Assembly: GCF_000812025.2 (NCBI RefSeq)
Contig: NZ_JWJE02000005.1
Location: 1 to 64,000 of the forward strand
Source: Bacillus thermotolerans
GTDB lineage: Bacteria; Bacillota; Bacilli; Bacillales; Domibacillaceae
DNA: 64,000 bases
Reading direction: 5' to 3'
Below, piece by piece: positions 8,837 through 18,985 of this stretch (positions are counted from its first letter, which is position 1; each line of letters begins with the position of its first letter). Under the pieces are notes generated by a model. It made no database searches. It saw only the letters and a list, made by a program, of their open reading frames with translations, and had not been told where the DNA came from. The position numbers and the translations under genes are program-made.

Positions 8837-9991
8837 TTAGATCAAAGGATTGACAATCTCGACAATTTTTCCAGATTTTTTGTAAACTCTTGGTACTCGA
8901 GCCGTAATCATGCAAGGCACTTCATAATTAATGGTGTCCATTTTAACTGCAATTTCATCCATGGTAATTTCTTCTTCCTGCTTGCCGATTAATGTCACCT
9001 TTGTTCCCGGAGACATATATTCAGGCAGACGTATCATGCATTGATCCATACAGATCCGGCCGACAATCGGCACTCTTCTCCCATCTGCTATTACTTCCTG
9101 GCCTTGCAGCCTGCGCAGCCAGCCGTCTGCATACCCAACTGGAAGAGTAGCAATCCACTCCTCCCCTTGTGCTTCGTAGGTAGCCCCGTAACTGATCTTT
9201 TCTCCGCGCTTCAGCTTCTTAACTTGAGCTATTTTCGTATGGAGGGAAAAGGCCTGCTTAAGCGGGAAGGGCAGCAATGGCTTAATATCCGGTGAAGGTG
9301 AGAGTCCATACATGGAAATACCAAAACGAACAGCATCGAAGCGGGCTTTTGGAAAGCGCAGCGAAGCAGCACTGTTTGCACAATGAACAAAAGGCGGCTT
9401 CTCTTCCAGCGCTTCGACCATCTCTCTAAAAGCACTGTATTGGTCCTCGAAGTACTCTGTATCTACTTCATCCGCTGTAGCAAAATGAGTAAACACCCCT
9501 TCTAAAGCCAGCTTTGGGGATTGACGTATAAAGGCCTCAATCTCTCGAAGCTCTTCCTTCGTCTTCACTCCCAAGCGGCCCATTCCTGTATCGCATTTAA
9601 TATGAACACGGAGTACCTGCTGATCCTCCAACAGCTTCTCCGCTTCCTGCAGCCACTCTAACTGAAAAACAGTCAGAGAAATGTCTCGCTCCGCAGCCAA
9701 ACCCGCTACATCCGGCCTGCTTGCTCCCAGCACAAGCAACGGCACGGCTAAACCGGCTTTTTGAACAGATAACGCTTCGTCAAAAAAAGCAACAGCCAGA
9801 CCTTCTGCGCCAGCCTCTACAGCTGTCTTCGCTACTTGAACATCTCCATGTCCGTAAGCATTCGCCTTAACAACGGCAAATAGCTTTTCATTCTTACCAA
9901 GAAGCTTTAGCGCTTCCTTCACATTATAGGCAATATCATCAAGATTAATCTCTGCCCACGTATCTCTATAAAATTTTTGTTCTTTCTCCAA
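8837..9991 (-). CDS. alr: Alanine racemase
   Basis: A 384-residue PLP-dependent fold-III racemase. Lys42 in AVVKANAYGHG is the PLP Schiff-base lysine and Tyr268 in KISYGATY is the second catalytic base. It supplies D-alanine to Ddl (17.7-18.7 kb) for peptidoglycan. The TTG start has AAGAAGGG upstream. It lies between ydcC and ndoAI, the B. subtilis order. No terminator is obvious after it, so ndoAI may be partly co-transcribed. Confidence 0.96.
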   Translation of the reverse strand: MEKEQKFYRDTWAEINLDDIAYNVKEALKLLGKNEKLFAVVKANAYGHGDVQVAKTAVEAGAEGLAVAFFDEALSVQKAGLAVPLLVLGASRPDVAGLAAERDISLTVFQLEWLQEAEKLLEDQQVLRVHIKCDTGMGRLGVKTKEELREIEAFIRQSPKLALEGVFTHFATADEVDTEYFEDQYSAFREMVEALEEKPPFVHCANSAASLRFPKARFDAVRFGISMYGLSPSPDIKPLLPFPLKQAFSLHTKIAQVKKLKRGEKISYGATYEAQGEEWIATLPVGYADGWLRRLQGQEVIADGRRVPIVGRICMDQCMIRLPEYMSPGTKVTLIGKQEEEITMDEIAVKMDTINYEVPCMITARVPRVYKKSGKIVEIVNPLI

Positions 9992-10103
9992 TGTGTGTCC
10001 CTTCTTTCCTGTCGCTCACATGGTAAACTTCTGCTTTTATTTTTAGCTACAAGCCTCTCTATGTCAATAAGAGGCGAAAGCAGTCCTCATCGATCAAGAG
10101 CAC

Positions 10104-10138
10104 AAGAAAAAAAGGAACGTTTCCCATCCGTTCCTTTC
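10104..10138 (-). terminator. Terminator after the ydcC-like lipoprotein gene
   Basis: AAAGGAACG (10111-10119) pairs with CGTTCCTTT (10129-10137), with a T-tract following on the minus strand. Confidence 0.85.
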
Positions 10139-10156
10139 ATGCATGATCACATTCTC

Positions 10157-11173
10157 CTATTTTTCCATTGCAGCCTGCATGGACTGAGCTACTTCAATCA
10201 TCTCTTCCTTGCTTAAATCTTTAGAAGCGACCATATAATCTACACCTTTATAATTCCAGGAAAGCGATTGTTCTGTTATTTCCCCAAAAGCAAATCCTAA
10301 GTTCGCTACTTCTCCACTCATGCTTGCCGTTTCAACAGAAGCAGTCGGAAGGGCACTTGCTTTTTCCTGAATAACTGTAAATGCCTTGTTGCCGCCATAC
10401 GTGAGTACAATACGCTTCCCTTCTGCGGTCACCATTTCATTTTCCTCTAGAAGCTCGCTGCCCATTGACTTGGCATCCGGATAAAGAACAGTGAACTCCT
10501 CGTCCTTAGACTGAGCAACAACCGGCATTTCCAATTGGGCGCCCGTCATATTCTTTTTTACATCAAAAGAAGAATCTTCAAACTTTGCATCGAAATCCAC
10601 CTTCTTAAAATTCACCGTTAATACCGGTTTACGGTCTGGATCCATCACTTTCACAGAAACAGGGCTTAAATCCTTCTTCTGGAAGGTAATTTCCTGTAAA
10701 GGAAGCATGTGGCTATTCGGGTACCTTGTCTTCGTTTCGAAGACATAGTGGTTGTCTGTCTCCTTGAAGGTAGCCTCTTGATCACTCTGAATGTCCTTCA
10801 CAAGCGCTTCAAATAAATAGGCCTGGCTGCTGTTGTTTGGCCATTCACTCTGGAACTTAAAGCTTTTGTTCAAGGAAGGTGTCAGTACGTACACACCCGA
10901 GTCATTCTTGAGAATCATTTGGCTCTGGTCCTTCTTCGCTGTCGATAGCTCCACTCTGTAGAAATTATTCTCCTTGTTCCATATTTCCACGTTGTAGGCC
11001 TGCTTCTCTTCTCCTGCCTGCAGTGTCATTTGTGCTGTTGCTTTATATCCCTTCATCTCCTCTGCCTTGTTAGCTAAATCCTTCTCTACATCCTCTTTCG
11101 ACTTCTCCCCGCATGCCGCAAGAACAAATAAAGCAACTAGGCACAAAAGCCAGACGAGCTTTCTTTTCTTCAT
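10157..11173 (-). CDS. LolA-like lipoprotein (YdcC family)
   Basis: The 338-residue product starts with a lipoprotein signal peptide ending in the lipobox LAAC (Cys21), so it should be anchored on the outer face of the membrane. The remainder has the LolA/LolB-like fold seen in Bacillus YdcC, with outer-membrane-lipoprotein-carrier-type repeats of beta strands. Substrate is unknown; Gram-positive homologues have been suggested to bind lipids or lipoproteins. It lies between acpS and alr as in B. subtilis and ends in its own terminator. Confidence 0.88.
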   Translation of the reverse strand: MKKRKLVWLLCLVALFVLAACGEKSKEDVEKDLANKAEEMKGYKATAQMTLQAGEEKQAYNVEIWNKENNFYRVELSTAKKDQSQMILKNDSGVYVLTPSLNKSFKFQSEWPNNSSQAYLFEALVKDIQSDQEATFKETDNHYVFETKTRYPNSHMLPLQEITFQKKDLSPVSVKVMDPDRKPVLTVNFKKVDFDAKFEDSSFDVKKNMTGAQLEMPVVAQSKDEEFTVLYPDAKSMGSELLEENEMVTAEGKRIVLTYGGNKAFTVIQEKASALPTASVETASMSGEVANLGFAFGEITEQSLSWNYKGVDYMVASKDLSKEEMIEVAQSMQAAMEK

Positions 11174-11251
11174 CCATCACAACCCCTTTCGCATTAAAAA
11201 TATATGAGACAACCTTCTAAAATATGATTGTCCGAAAAGGGGCTGTCCGGT

Positions 11252-11602
11252 TTATTTTTCAATGATGACTTGAGCAGCCGCATACTCTCTGCTGTGTGTA
11301 ATGGACAAATGCACTCCTTCTGAAAAAGGTGCTTGAATATAAGGCTTTCCTTTCTCATCCGAAAGGATCTCGATATCCTGAAAGGAAAGCTGCTCTCCTA
11401 TTCCACAGCCCATAGCCTTCGCAAATGCTTCCTTCGCAGCAAACCGGCCAGCCGCATATTCATAACGGCGGCCACCGCTTCTGCTTTGATAACTATCCAG
11501 CTCAGTCCCTGTAAGTACGCGTGCAAGAAACTTAGGCTGCTTTTCTATGAGCCTCTTGATTCTGTCGATCTCTACAATATCTATGCCAATTCCTTTAATC
11601 AT
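11252..11602 (-). CDS. acpS: Holo-[acyl-carrier-protein] synthase
   Basis: The 116-residue protein begins [15 protein letters not shown] (Asp8 magnesium ligand) and contains [13 protein letters not shown] (Glu ligand and catalytic Lys), the two signatures of AcpS. It transfers 4'-phosphopantetheine from CoA to ACP. The ATG at 11602 has AATAGGTGAAC upstream; the frame is open to 11755 but that would overlap ydbT. It follows ydbT by 8 bases. Confidence 0.95.
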   Translation of the reverse strand: MIKGIGIDIVEIDRIKRLIEKQPKFLARVLTGTELDSYQSRSGGRRYEYAAGRFAAKEAFAKAMGCGIGEQLSFQDIEILSDEKGKPYIQAPFSEGVHLSITHSREYAAAQVIIEK

Positions 11603-11610
11603 ACGTTCAC

Positions 11611-13074
11611 CTATTCTCTCTTTTTCGTTCCATACCACGAATAAATACTCTTTGCCTCCGAAGAAGATACGTCCACCATTCTCACTTCTTTTCCAGCCAT
11701 GCCGCTTTTGATGGTTGCACGTACCGTCGCAAGTTCCCTTTGGCGTTGGCGCCATGTCCGGCTTAATTCAAGCGATTGGATACGGTTCTTCTGCATAAAC
11801 GAAGTGTGAAGAGCAAGGCTTCTTGACCGAATGGCCAACTGGCCTTCGTGAATATGCCAGCCAGCTGACTTATAACACATATATCCGTATGCAGCAGCTA
11901 GAAGCAGCGCCGTCAACGCCCAAAGCCCCAAAGGCCAAAGCAGTACAATGACCAGTACCACCGGAATCACTATGTACAGACAAGCTCTTATCATGTACCT
12001 GCCTGCAGCCCTTAAAGGAGCACCCTGAAATTCAACAGCAAAATCATAGGAGGGAAACAGCTCTGACAGCATGGGCAGGGCCTTCTTTTTCCTAATCATC
12101 GGCATGATCACTGTATTCATATTCCCTTCCTCCAGAGCAGCACCTCCCGCACTTTCCAGGCGAACCATACAAAAACCCAGCATTTGTCTCAATGGGTTTT
12201 CAATTATTGTTATTCCTTGTATGCGGTTAAACGGAATAGTCATTTGCTGCTTTTCCAGCAGCCCCTTCTGAATGATCAGGTCCTCTTCACCTTTTCTTAA
12301 TGTGAAATTCGCATACTTCAATAAAGTTAAAATAAAAGATATGATCCAAGCGAACAATAGAACAAAAAAAGCACTGACCGCTACAAAAATCGCTCCTAGC
12401 TGAACGAAGTGGGAAGCTTCTTCAAAAATTGCCTCATATGGGATCACTTCCTGAAATTGAGACAGGAAAGCAGCGGCTGCAGAAATCACTACCCCCACAC
12501 CACCTGAAGTAGCGGCCAAGAGCAGCAAGTCTGTAAAATGGGCCCGGTAAAAGGCTTGAGTCTCCTCTTCTTTCTCATAACTAGATGTTTCCTCTTGTTC
12601 CACGACCTGTTTCTTCCTGCGTTTCTCCCGCTGAATCGCCTCTTGCAAGCTCTTAGCCTCCTCGATTCCGATGGCTGTCAGTTCCGCCTCCGATTTAGAG
12701 CCTTGACTTGATCCTGCGGTTTCCACCTTGACTTTCATCAGCCGAAAGACTTGATGAAGCACCCCTTGAGAAACGTCTAGACTTTGAATGCGTTCGATTG
12801 GAATATAGCGCTTTTTCTTAACAAACAATCCATACTCAATTCTTAGTTCGCTCTCTTCTACCCAATAAGTAAAGCGCCACCACCTCACTACACTGGACAC
12901 GATAATAAATAAAACAGCCGCCCCAATGGCTGCCAGAGGAAGATACCTCCAAATGCTCGACCCTTCTCCGTCCCCGAGAAACAATAAAACGACGACTGGA
13001 ATGATAAGCTCCTTTAATTCCTTTAGGGCCGTTAACAGTACAGATGCAGGATGCAGCTTTTTCCGCTCAGACAT
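11611..13074 (-). CDS. ydbT: YdbT-like bPH2-domain membrane protein
   Basis: This 487-residue protein carries repeated bacterial PH (DUF304/bPH_2) domains interrupted by transmembrane segments: pairs of helices near residues 15-60, 180-260 and 365-395, and PH motifs such as [32 protein letters not shown] and [12 protein letters not shown]. It overlaps ydbS by 8 bases, so the two are coupled. Function is not established; in B. subtilis YdbS/YdbT have been linked to resistance to bacteriocins of the amylocyclicin type. Confidence 0.88.
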   Translation of the reverse strand: MSERKKLHPASVLLTALKELKELIIPVVVLLFLGDGEGSSIWRYLPLAAIGAAVLFIIVSSVVRWWRFTYWVEESELRIEYGLFVKKKRYIPIERIQSLDVSQGVLHQVFRLMKVKVETAGSSQGSKSEAELTAIGIEEAKSLQEAIQREKRRKKQVVEQEETSSYEKEEETQAFYRAHFTDLLLLAATSGGVGVVISAAAAFLSQFQEVIPYEAIFEEASHFVQLGAIFVAVSAFFVLLFAWIISFILTLLKYANFTLRKGEEDLIIQKGLLEKQQMTIPFNRIQGITIIENPLRQMLGFCMVRLESAGGAALEEGNMNTVIMPMIRKKKALPMLSELFPSYDFAVEFQGAPLRAAGRYMIRACLYIVIPVVLVIVLLWPLGLWALTALLLAAAYGYMCYKSAGWHIHEGQLAIRSRSLALHTSFMQKNRIQSLELSRTWRQRQRELATVRATIKSGMAGKEVRMVDVSSSEAKSIYSWYGTKKRE

Positions 13075-13543
13075 CTTCCTTCGCCACCCTTGCCAGTGAT
13101 GAAATGACCTGCCTCATCTCTTCTGCTTCCCCCATCTCCACAGCGGGAATCTCATGTACAGTAGCGGCCGTTGAAACCTTAATCGTTCCTAGCCCATACT
13201 TACGAAGCAGCGGTCCCTGTTCGGTATCAACATGCTGGACCCGAATCATCGGAATCAATGTATGGCGCACGATAAGCACCCCTCGCTGCAACTCAATCTC
13301 CTGCTCTCGCACCTCGTAGCGCCATCTCTTCCACCTGAGGCTTGGAATGATTACGATAACTGCCAACGCCTCTAGTATACCCACAGCCGCCAAAATCGCT
13401 GCAATCCACCATGGCCAGCTTTGTATGTATATTACAGCTATAACCCCTGCAATAATGACCCACGCCACAACTGTCCCGATCGCTCCTGATATTCTCCACA
13501 CCCTTAAGGCCTTCTTTGAGATTCTTTTCCCCAATTCCTCCAT
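13067..13543 (-). CDS. ydbS: YdbS-like bPH2-domain membrane protein
   Basis: A 158-residue protein with two N-terminal transmembrane helices (about 20-65) and one bPH_2 domain (RHTLIPMIRVQHVDTEQGPL). It is the upstream partner of ydbT; the two families almost always occur together. The ATG at 13543 is used, with only a modest ribosome site (AAAGG very close to the start). Confidence 0.88.
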   Translation of the reverse strand: MEELGKRISKKALRVWRISGAIGTVVAWVIIAGVIAVIYIQSWPWWIAAILAAVGILEALAVIVIIPSLRWKRWRYEVREQEIELQRGVLIVRHTLIPMIRVQHVDTEQGPLLRKYGLGTIKVSTAATVHEIPAVEMGEAEEMRQVISSLARVAKEDV

Positions 13544-13687
13544 CCTTTATCCACACCCTTCATCTCACCTTTTCTCCTTCACAACCTAAACGTCTTGTCT
13601 TCAGCAAACCTCTTACCTAAATGATACTACAACCCAAAACACTTTAGCTTCTTTCTCATCCATTTATTTCTAACTTATTTTTATGTA

Positions 13688-13738
13688 TAAAAAAGACTGT
13701 TCTCATGCCGGCAGCTGCTGGCACGAGAACAGTCTTTA
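13688..13738 (-). terminator. cshA terminator
   Basis: A long hairpin beginning AAAGACTGTTCTC with T6 following on the minus strand, 7 bases past the cshA stop. Confidence 0.9.
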
Positions 13739-13744
13739 CTCCAA

Positions 13745-15205
13745 TTACTTAGAGCTGTATTTTCTTCTTGAATTGCCTCTTCTGTCTCTATTTCTGTCTC
13801 TGTTATAGTTGCGTCCGCCGCCTTGGCGACCACCAGAGTTCTTTCTGGAGCCTGATGACTTCCCGCGGAAGCCGTCTTTCTTCTGCGGCAGCCCCATTTC
13901 ATCCGTTATGCGGATTGGTGTGCGGTCCGGCTCTTTCGTAATCAGCTTTAATGCAGCTGCTACTAGTTCTTCAGAATCGTACTGATCCAGCAAATCTTTC
14001 GCAAAAGATTTGTATTGGTCCAGATTATTCTTCACAACTGATTCAGCCAGATCATTTACAGCCGCCTGCTGCTGACCAATTAATGCGTCATCCCATGTCG
14101 GTGCATCCATAGGAGTCATTTTCTTTTTCGTTGTTCTTTCCACTTCACGCAAGTAGCCCATCTCTCTTGGCTCTACAAGCGTAATGGCTACGCCCTCTTT
14201 GCCGGCGCGTCCTGTACGGCCAATTCTGTGGACATAGCTTTCAGGATCCTGAGGAATGTCGTAGTTATAAACATGAGTAACGCCAGAGATGTCCAAACCG
14301 CGGGCCGCAACATCTGTTGCCACGAGCACATCGATTTTCCCTTCTTTAAAGCGTTTCAGTACGGTTAGGCGCTTCGCCTGAGTTAAGTCTCCATGAATTC
14401 CTTCCGCTTGGTATCCACGCAAGCTTAACGCATTTGCCAGCTCATCTACACGTCTCTTCGTACGTCCGAAGATAATAGCAAGCTCCGGAGATTGTACATC
14501 AATCAACCGGGAAAGCACATCGAATTTATCGCGCTGATGCACTTTAATAAAATGCTGTTCAATATTAGAAACAGTCATTTCCTTCGCTTTCACACGAATA
14601 GTTACAGGGTTATTCATAAATCTTTCCGCTATCGCACGAATTTGCTTAGGCATAGTCGCTGAGAACAGCAAAGTTTGACGTTCAGCCGGCATGTGAGAAA
14701 GAATAGCTTCAATATCTTGAATAAAGCCCATGTTCAGCATTTCATCTGCTTCATCCAATACGAGCGTCTGCAGGTGTTCAAGCTTTAAGGTTCTTCGGTT
14801 AATATGGTCTAGAATCCGGCCTGGTGTTCCTACAATAATGTGGGGGCGCTTTTTCAGTGCGCGAATCTGACGTTGGATATCCTGTCCGCCATATACTGCC
14901 AGGATTCCGATACGCTTGCCGCTTCCAATCTTGTACAGCTCTTCAGAGACTTGGATCGCTAACTCTCGAGTCGGTGCAATAACAAGCCCTTGAACCGTGT
15001 GATCATCTGTGTCAACCTTCTCAATCATCGGAACACCAAAAGCAGTTGTTTTTCCTGTTCCTGTCTGAGCCTGACCAATCACATCATTACCTTCAAGTGC
15101 AGTTGGAATCGTCTGTGCCTGAATCGGTGTCGCTTCTTCAAACCCCATTTTGTCAATTGCCTTTAAAGTGGGTTCACTTAAGTTCAAATCTTTAAATTTC
15201 GTCAA
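13745..15205 (-). CDS. cshA: CshA DEAD-box RNA helicase
   Basis: The 486-residue helicase has all DEAD-box motifs: AQTGTGKT (I), PTRELAIQ (Ia), VLDEADEML (II), FSATMP (III), [11 protein letters not shown] (V) and HRIGRTGR (VI). The C-terminus is basic, with glycine/arginine-rich repeats ([16 protein letters not shown]) typical of CshA, which associates with the RNA degradosome and acts in cold adaptation. The start is a TTG at 15205 behind AAGGAG; longer open-frame starts reach 15301 but lack a ribosome site. Confidence 0.94.
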   Translation of the reverse strand: MTKFKDLNLSEPTLKAIDKMGFEEATPIQAQTIPTALEGNDVIGQAQTGTGKTTAFGVPMIEKVDTDDHTVQGLVIAPTRELAIQVSEELYKIGSGKRIGILAVYGGQDIQRQIRALKKRPHIIVGTPGRILDHINRRTLKLEHLQTLVLDEADEMLNMGFIQDIEAILSHMPAERQTLLFSATMPKQIRAIAERFMNNPVTIRVKAKEMTVSNIEQHFIKVHQRDKFDVLSRLIDVQSPELAIIFGRTKRRVDELANALSLRGYQAEGIHGDLTQAKRLTVLKRFKEGKIDVLVATDVAARGLDISGVTHVYNYDIPQDPESYVHRIGRTGRAGKEGVAITLVEPREMGYLREVERTTKKKMTPMDAPTWDDALIGQQQAAVNDLAESVVKNNLDQYKSFAKDLLDQYDSEELVAAALKLITKEPDRTPIRITDEMGLPQKKDGFRGKSSGSRKNSGGRQGGGRNYNRDRNRDRRGNSRRKYSSK

Positions 15206-15453
15206 TATTTTCTTCTCCTTCTGTTTCAATTGCCGTGACAAACAAAAAATACTCTTCCTATGAAGAGCAAAAGTTACTGCCATCATATCATTTTTTTCCA
15301 TTCATTTCAATGATGAACAGCAGATAGCTGATGATCGCTCAGCCTACCAAAGTGCTTTAACTATATTTAAATGTAAGGAATGGCTTAATCCAGTATTATT
15401 AGTCAGTCACATATCGACTAACGGACAACCATATTGCACGTGCAGTTCGATAT

Positions 15454-16161
15454 CTAATTCACTTTACTACTTTCTGTTAAGAAAGTAAAGATTTTTTCAA
15501 ATAAGCCTTCCGTGTCTCCTGTGAGGCAAACATGATGTTTTGCATCCGGCACATAATAAAGCTCTTTCTCCTTGGATGCAATATGCTGGTAAATGTATTC
15601 TGCACTTTTAGGCGGCACAATGCCATCAGCTAAGCCCTGGACGATAAGTGTCGGTATTTGAATGGTTGCAAATAGCGGTTTGACGGAGGCTGCGACGCGC
15701 CGGAATTGGAAGACGGATGACAATGGTGTGGAGAATAGCTTCCTCTTGTACCTGGCAAACAGCTCATTCTCCCTCAGTCTGCCTCTTTTCCAATCTCCCG
15801 CTATATCCTTAAGATCTCGCAGCAATTGCCCCACATAAATATATTTAGCCGCTGCACTCAATAATATAAGCTTCTCCACAGAATATTTTTTTGCTAAATA
15901 GACAGCAATCAATCCGCCCATGGAAAAGCCGATTACGTACACGGTGTCGCATTCCGTGGCTAGCTCCTGCATTTCCTTCTCGGCACAGTCCAGCCACTGC
16001 TTATAAGTCACCCCTTTTAATGCCGGCGGCTCTCCATGGCCCGGCAATGTCGGCACAACAATCTTCCACGAGGTTCTCTCCGATAGATAGTCAGCCAGCG
16101 GCTGGACTTCATAAGGAGCACCTGTAAAGCCGTGAATACATAAGCACCCAATCATAGCCAT
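15454..16161 (-). CDS. Alpha/beta hydrolase, carboxylesterase (Est30-like)
   Basis: The 235-residue product has an HGFTGAP oxyanion-hole motif near the N-terminus, a nucleophile elbow GFSMGG, an acidic residue in LADGIVPP and a late histidine in DAKHHVCL, forming a standard Ser-Asp-His triad. It resembles the small thermophilic carboxylesterases of Geobacillus and the monoglyceride lipases. No signal peptide, so cytoplasmic. The ATG at 16161 is chosen because AAAGGGAAC precedes it by about nine bases. Its physiological substrate is unknown. Confidence 0.82.
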   Translation of the reverse strand: MAMIGCLCIHGFTGAPYEVQPLADYLSERTSWKIVVPTLPGHGEPPALKGVTYKQWLDCAEKEMQELATECDTVYVIGFSMGGLIAVYLAKKYSVEKLILLSAAAKYIYVGQLLRDLKDIAGDWKRGRLRENELFARYKRKLFSTPLSSVFQFRRVAASVKPLFATIQIPTLIVQGLADGIVPPKSAEYIYQHIASKEKELYYVPDAKHHVCLTGDTEGLFEKIFTFLTESSKVN

Positions 16162-16234
16162 CACCAGTTCCCTTTCAGACAATTCTTATATTGATTCCTT
16201 TATTCCCCTTCTTTACCCAAAAGAGCGCTTCCTT

Positions 16235-16286
16235 AAAAAGAACAGAGGAGGTCCCGAAAGTTTTACTCGGACCTCCTCTGTTCTTT
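16235..16286. terminator. murF terminator, likely bidirectional
   Basis: A perfect 18-bp stem (16237-16254 with 16269-16286) starting AAAGAACAGAGG, with a short T-run on the minus strand. It lies two bases past the murF stop. Confidence 0.88.
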
Positions 16287-16287
16287 A

Positions 16288-17670
16288 TTATTCTTGATGA
16301 GATAATGCTTCTATAACCTCTTCCAGCCTTACTCCTCTAGAAGCTTTCACCAAGATTAATTCATTCCCCGAAATTAAAGAGCGCAGCTTCTCCGCCAGCT
16401 CCTTCTTATCTGTAAAAGCAAAAATACGCTCCTCATCAAGCGAAGTCTTCGCCCCTGCGGCAATGAACTGACCCAGCCGTCCAAAGGTGAATACGTAATC
16501 AATTGCCTCTCCATCGATCGACTGACCAACTTGGTAATGGAACAATTCCTCATCCAAGCCTAGCTCCAGCATGTCACCGAGCACAAGGATTTTCCTGTCA
16601 AAGCCTGGCATCTTCTCTGCCAGTTCAATTGCTGCTTTCATAGAAGTGGGGCTGGCGTTGTAGGCATCATTAATAAACTTCGACCCTTTTATACCGTCTA
16701 CCCACTCCATCCGCATTTTCGTTAATTCAATGGAAGCCAACGCCGTTTTCATTTCCTCAAAAGACAAGCCCGCTGCCTGCGCTGCGAGCATAGCAGCCAT
16801 GGCATTTGATACATTATGACGCCCCAGCACCGGCAGGAAGAATTCAATATCAGGGGCAGCATTTACTATGAAGCGGCTGCCATCTTGAAGCGTTTCAGTT
16901 TTCAAAGCGTGTAAGTCATTGCTTTCTCCAAAGCCGAATGTCTTTGTTTGTACATCTGTTTCCTCAAGAGCTTCTGTTAAAAGCGGCTCATCCCCATGAT
17001 AAATCAAAGTGCCGTCTGCCGATAAGCCAGCGATAATTTCAAGCTTAGCCTGAGCAATCGCCTCTCGAGAACCTAAATCTTGAAGGTGTGACTCACCAAT
17101 ATTAGTAATGATGGCAAGGTCGGGAGACGCAATGTTAGTAAGCAATTCAATTTCTCCTTTATTGCTCATCCCCATTTCAATAACGGCCATCTCCGTATCT
17201 TTTCTTAAGGAAAGGAGAGTTAGAGGCAGACCAATATGGTTATTGTAATTTCCTTCGGTCTTTTGCACCTTAAACCTTGCAGATAAAAGACCAGCAGTAA
17301 TGTCCTTTGTAGTTGTCTTCCCGTTGCTGCCGGTAATACCAATCACAGTAGTGGCTGACAGCTCATTGCGGTAAGCCTTCGCTAGCTGCTGCAGCGCTTT
17401 TAAGGTATCCTCTACAATCAGGATAGGCAAATTCTCCGGAGGGTTTGGCACATCCTTTTGCCAGAGAGCCGCTGCGGCACCTTGGGCGATCGCCTGCTTA
17501 ACATAATGATGACCATCTGTATTTTCTCCTTGAAAAGGAACAAACAGCTCGCCGTTCCCAGCCTTGCGCGAGTCAATAATGACTCCTTGCACCACCCGTT
17601 CTCGATACTGCTCAACATCGTTTTCTATTTTGATCATGTTTGCTATTTGTTCAATAGTCTTACGCATCAT
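16288..17670 (-). CDS. murF: UDP-MurNAc-tripeptide:D-Ala-D-Ala ligase
   Basis: A 460-residue Mur ligase with the ATP-binding P-loop GITGSNGKTTTKD, the MurF-type N-terminal substrate domain (GVIIDSRKAGNGELFVPFQG) and a C-terminal Rossmann-like domain. It adds the dipeptide made by Ddl to the peptidoglycan precursor. The ATG at 17670 lies 11 bases after AAAGGTGG; the next codon is also ATG. It begins 17 bases after ddl, so the two steps are in one operon. Confidence 0.95.
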   Translation of the reverse strand: MMRKTIEQIANMIKIENDVEQYRERVVQGVIIDSRKAGNGELFVPFQGENTDGHHYVKQAIAQGAAAALWQKDVPNPPENLPILIVEDTLKALQQLAKAYRNELSATTVIGITGSNGKTTTKDITAGLLSARFKVQKTEGNYNNHIGLPLTLLSLRKDTEMAVIEMGMSNKGEIELLTNIASPDLAIITNIGESHLQDLGSREAIAQAKLEIIAGLSADGTLIYHGDEPLLTEALEETDVQTKTFGFGESNDLHALKTETLQDGSRFIVNAAPDIEFFLPVLGRHNVSNAMAAMLAAQAAGLSFEEMKTALASIELTKMRMEWVDGIKGSKFINDAYNASPTSMKAAIELAEKMPGFDRKILVLGDMLELGLDEELFHYQVGQSIDGEAIDYVFTFGRLGQFIAAGAKTSLDEERIFAFTDKKELAEKLRSLISGNELILVKASRGVRLEEVIEALSHQE

Positions 17671-17687
17671 GAAATTATTGTCCACCT

Positions 17688-18740
17688 TTAAACTGTATAT
17701 TTGAGTTGCTGCTTCTCTTCATACCGTTCCTTAGCAAGCTCAATTAATTTCTCAATCAGCGCTGGGTAATCCACACCTGTATGCTTCCAAAGAAGCGGGA
17801 ACATACTAAATGGGGTGAATCCAGGCATCGTATTAATTTCATTAATCACTAATTCGCCGTTTTCCTTTAAGAAGAAATCGGCGCGTACAAGGCCCGAACA
17901 ATCGAGCGATTGAAAGGCAGTAACCGCCATTTCCTTCATGTTCTTCTGGATGCTCTCTGGCACATCTGCAGGAATGATTAAGGCAGTGCTTCCATCCTTA
18001 TACTTTGCTTTATAGTCGTAGAAATCCGTTTGAGGAATAATCTCGCCGATCACCGAACAGCTTGGTGTGTCATTACCGAGCAGACCGATCTCGATCTCCC
18101 TCGCTTGGATTCCTTCTTCTACGACAATTTTGCGGTCAAATTGGAATGCTTCTTCATAAGCGGCATCCAGCTCTTCGCGATTGGTGCATTTGCTGATACC
18201 AACACTCGAACCAAGGTTCGCCGGCTTCACAAAGCATGGATATCCAAGCTTTTGCTCTGCCTGCTTATATGCTGCCTCCTTGTCATGCTCCCATGCTTTC
18301 CTTGTCAGCCAGACATACTTCACCTGCGGCAGCCCTGCTTGAGCGAAGATGTTTTTCATAATCACCTTATCCATACCGGCGGATGAGGAAAGAACTCCAT
18401 TTCCAACGTATGGGAGATTCATCACTTCAAGCATTCCCTGTACTGTACCATCCTCACCGTTCGGGCCATGAAGAAGCGGGAAAATGATATCGTATTTTCT
18501 AGCAGCTAAGCTTTCTAATGCTGATACTGCTTCATTCGTTTCAAACTGAAGGTCAGATACTTCATTGACCGGGGCCGTTAATGTTTCGCCTTCGATCCAG
18601 TGCCCCTCAATAGTAATATAAACAGGGTAGACCTCGTATTTATTAAAATCAAGCGCACCGGTTACAGCCTTAGCTGTCTCCAAGGAGACCTCGTGCTCTG
18701 CCGATTTGCCGCCATATAGTAAACATAATTTTGTTTTCAT
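17688..18740 (-). CDS. ddl: D-alanine--D-alanine ligase
   Basis: A 350-residue ATP-grasp enzyme: [14 protein letters not shown] at the N-terminus, [18 protein letters not shown]-grasp loop GSSVGISK, and C-terminal [17 protein letters not shown]. The active-site Tyr lies in the DFYDYKAKY segment. The Tyr rather than Phe indicates a normal D-Ala-D-Ala, not D-Ala-D-Lac, ligase by family rule. The ATG at 18740 follows TTGGAGGG. It heads the ddl-murF operon. Confidence 0.95.
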   Translation of the reverse strand: MKTKLCLLYGGKSAEHEVSLETAKAVTGALDFNKYEVYPVYITIEGHWIEGETLTAPVNEVSDLQFETNEAVSALESLAARKYDIIFPLLHGPNGEDGTVQGMLEVMNLPYVGNGVLSSSAGMDKVIMKNIFAQAGLPQVKYVWLTRKAWEHDKEAAYKQAEQKLGYPCFVKPANLGSSVGISKCTNREELDAAYEEAFQFDRKIVVEEGIQAREIEIGLLGNDTPSCSVIGEIIPQTDFYDYKAKYKDGSTALIIPADVPESIQKNMKEMAVTAFQSLDCSGLVRADFFLKENGELVINEINTMPGFTPFSMFPLLWKHTGVDYPALIEKLIELAKERYEEKQQLKYTV

Positions 18741-18985
18741 AATAGCCCTCCAATATGTAAAATGAAAAAATTTCATTGCTTTCTATTCTATCATGCTTTA
18801 AGGAAAGAAAAACTACCTTTCCATGAAACTATCTTCCCTAATTTTAAGGAAAGGTGAAGCAGAATCTTACGCATACAATACTAATCAGAATTTTACATTT
18901 ATTAATCTTTCTATTAACTTTCGTGAAAATAACTTGTATACTCTTTTTTATAAAAATACAAATGTTCATTTCAGGAGGACACATA

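Noticed and set aside
11603-11755. N-terminal extension of AcpS to 11755
   Set aside because: It would overlap ydbT by 145 bases and add non-homologous residues; the ATG at 11602 gives the standard AcpS N-terminus.
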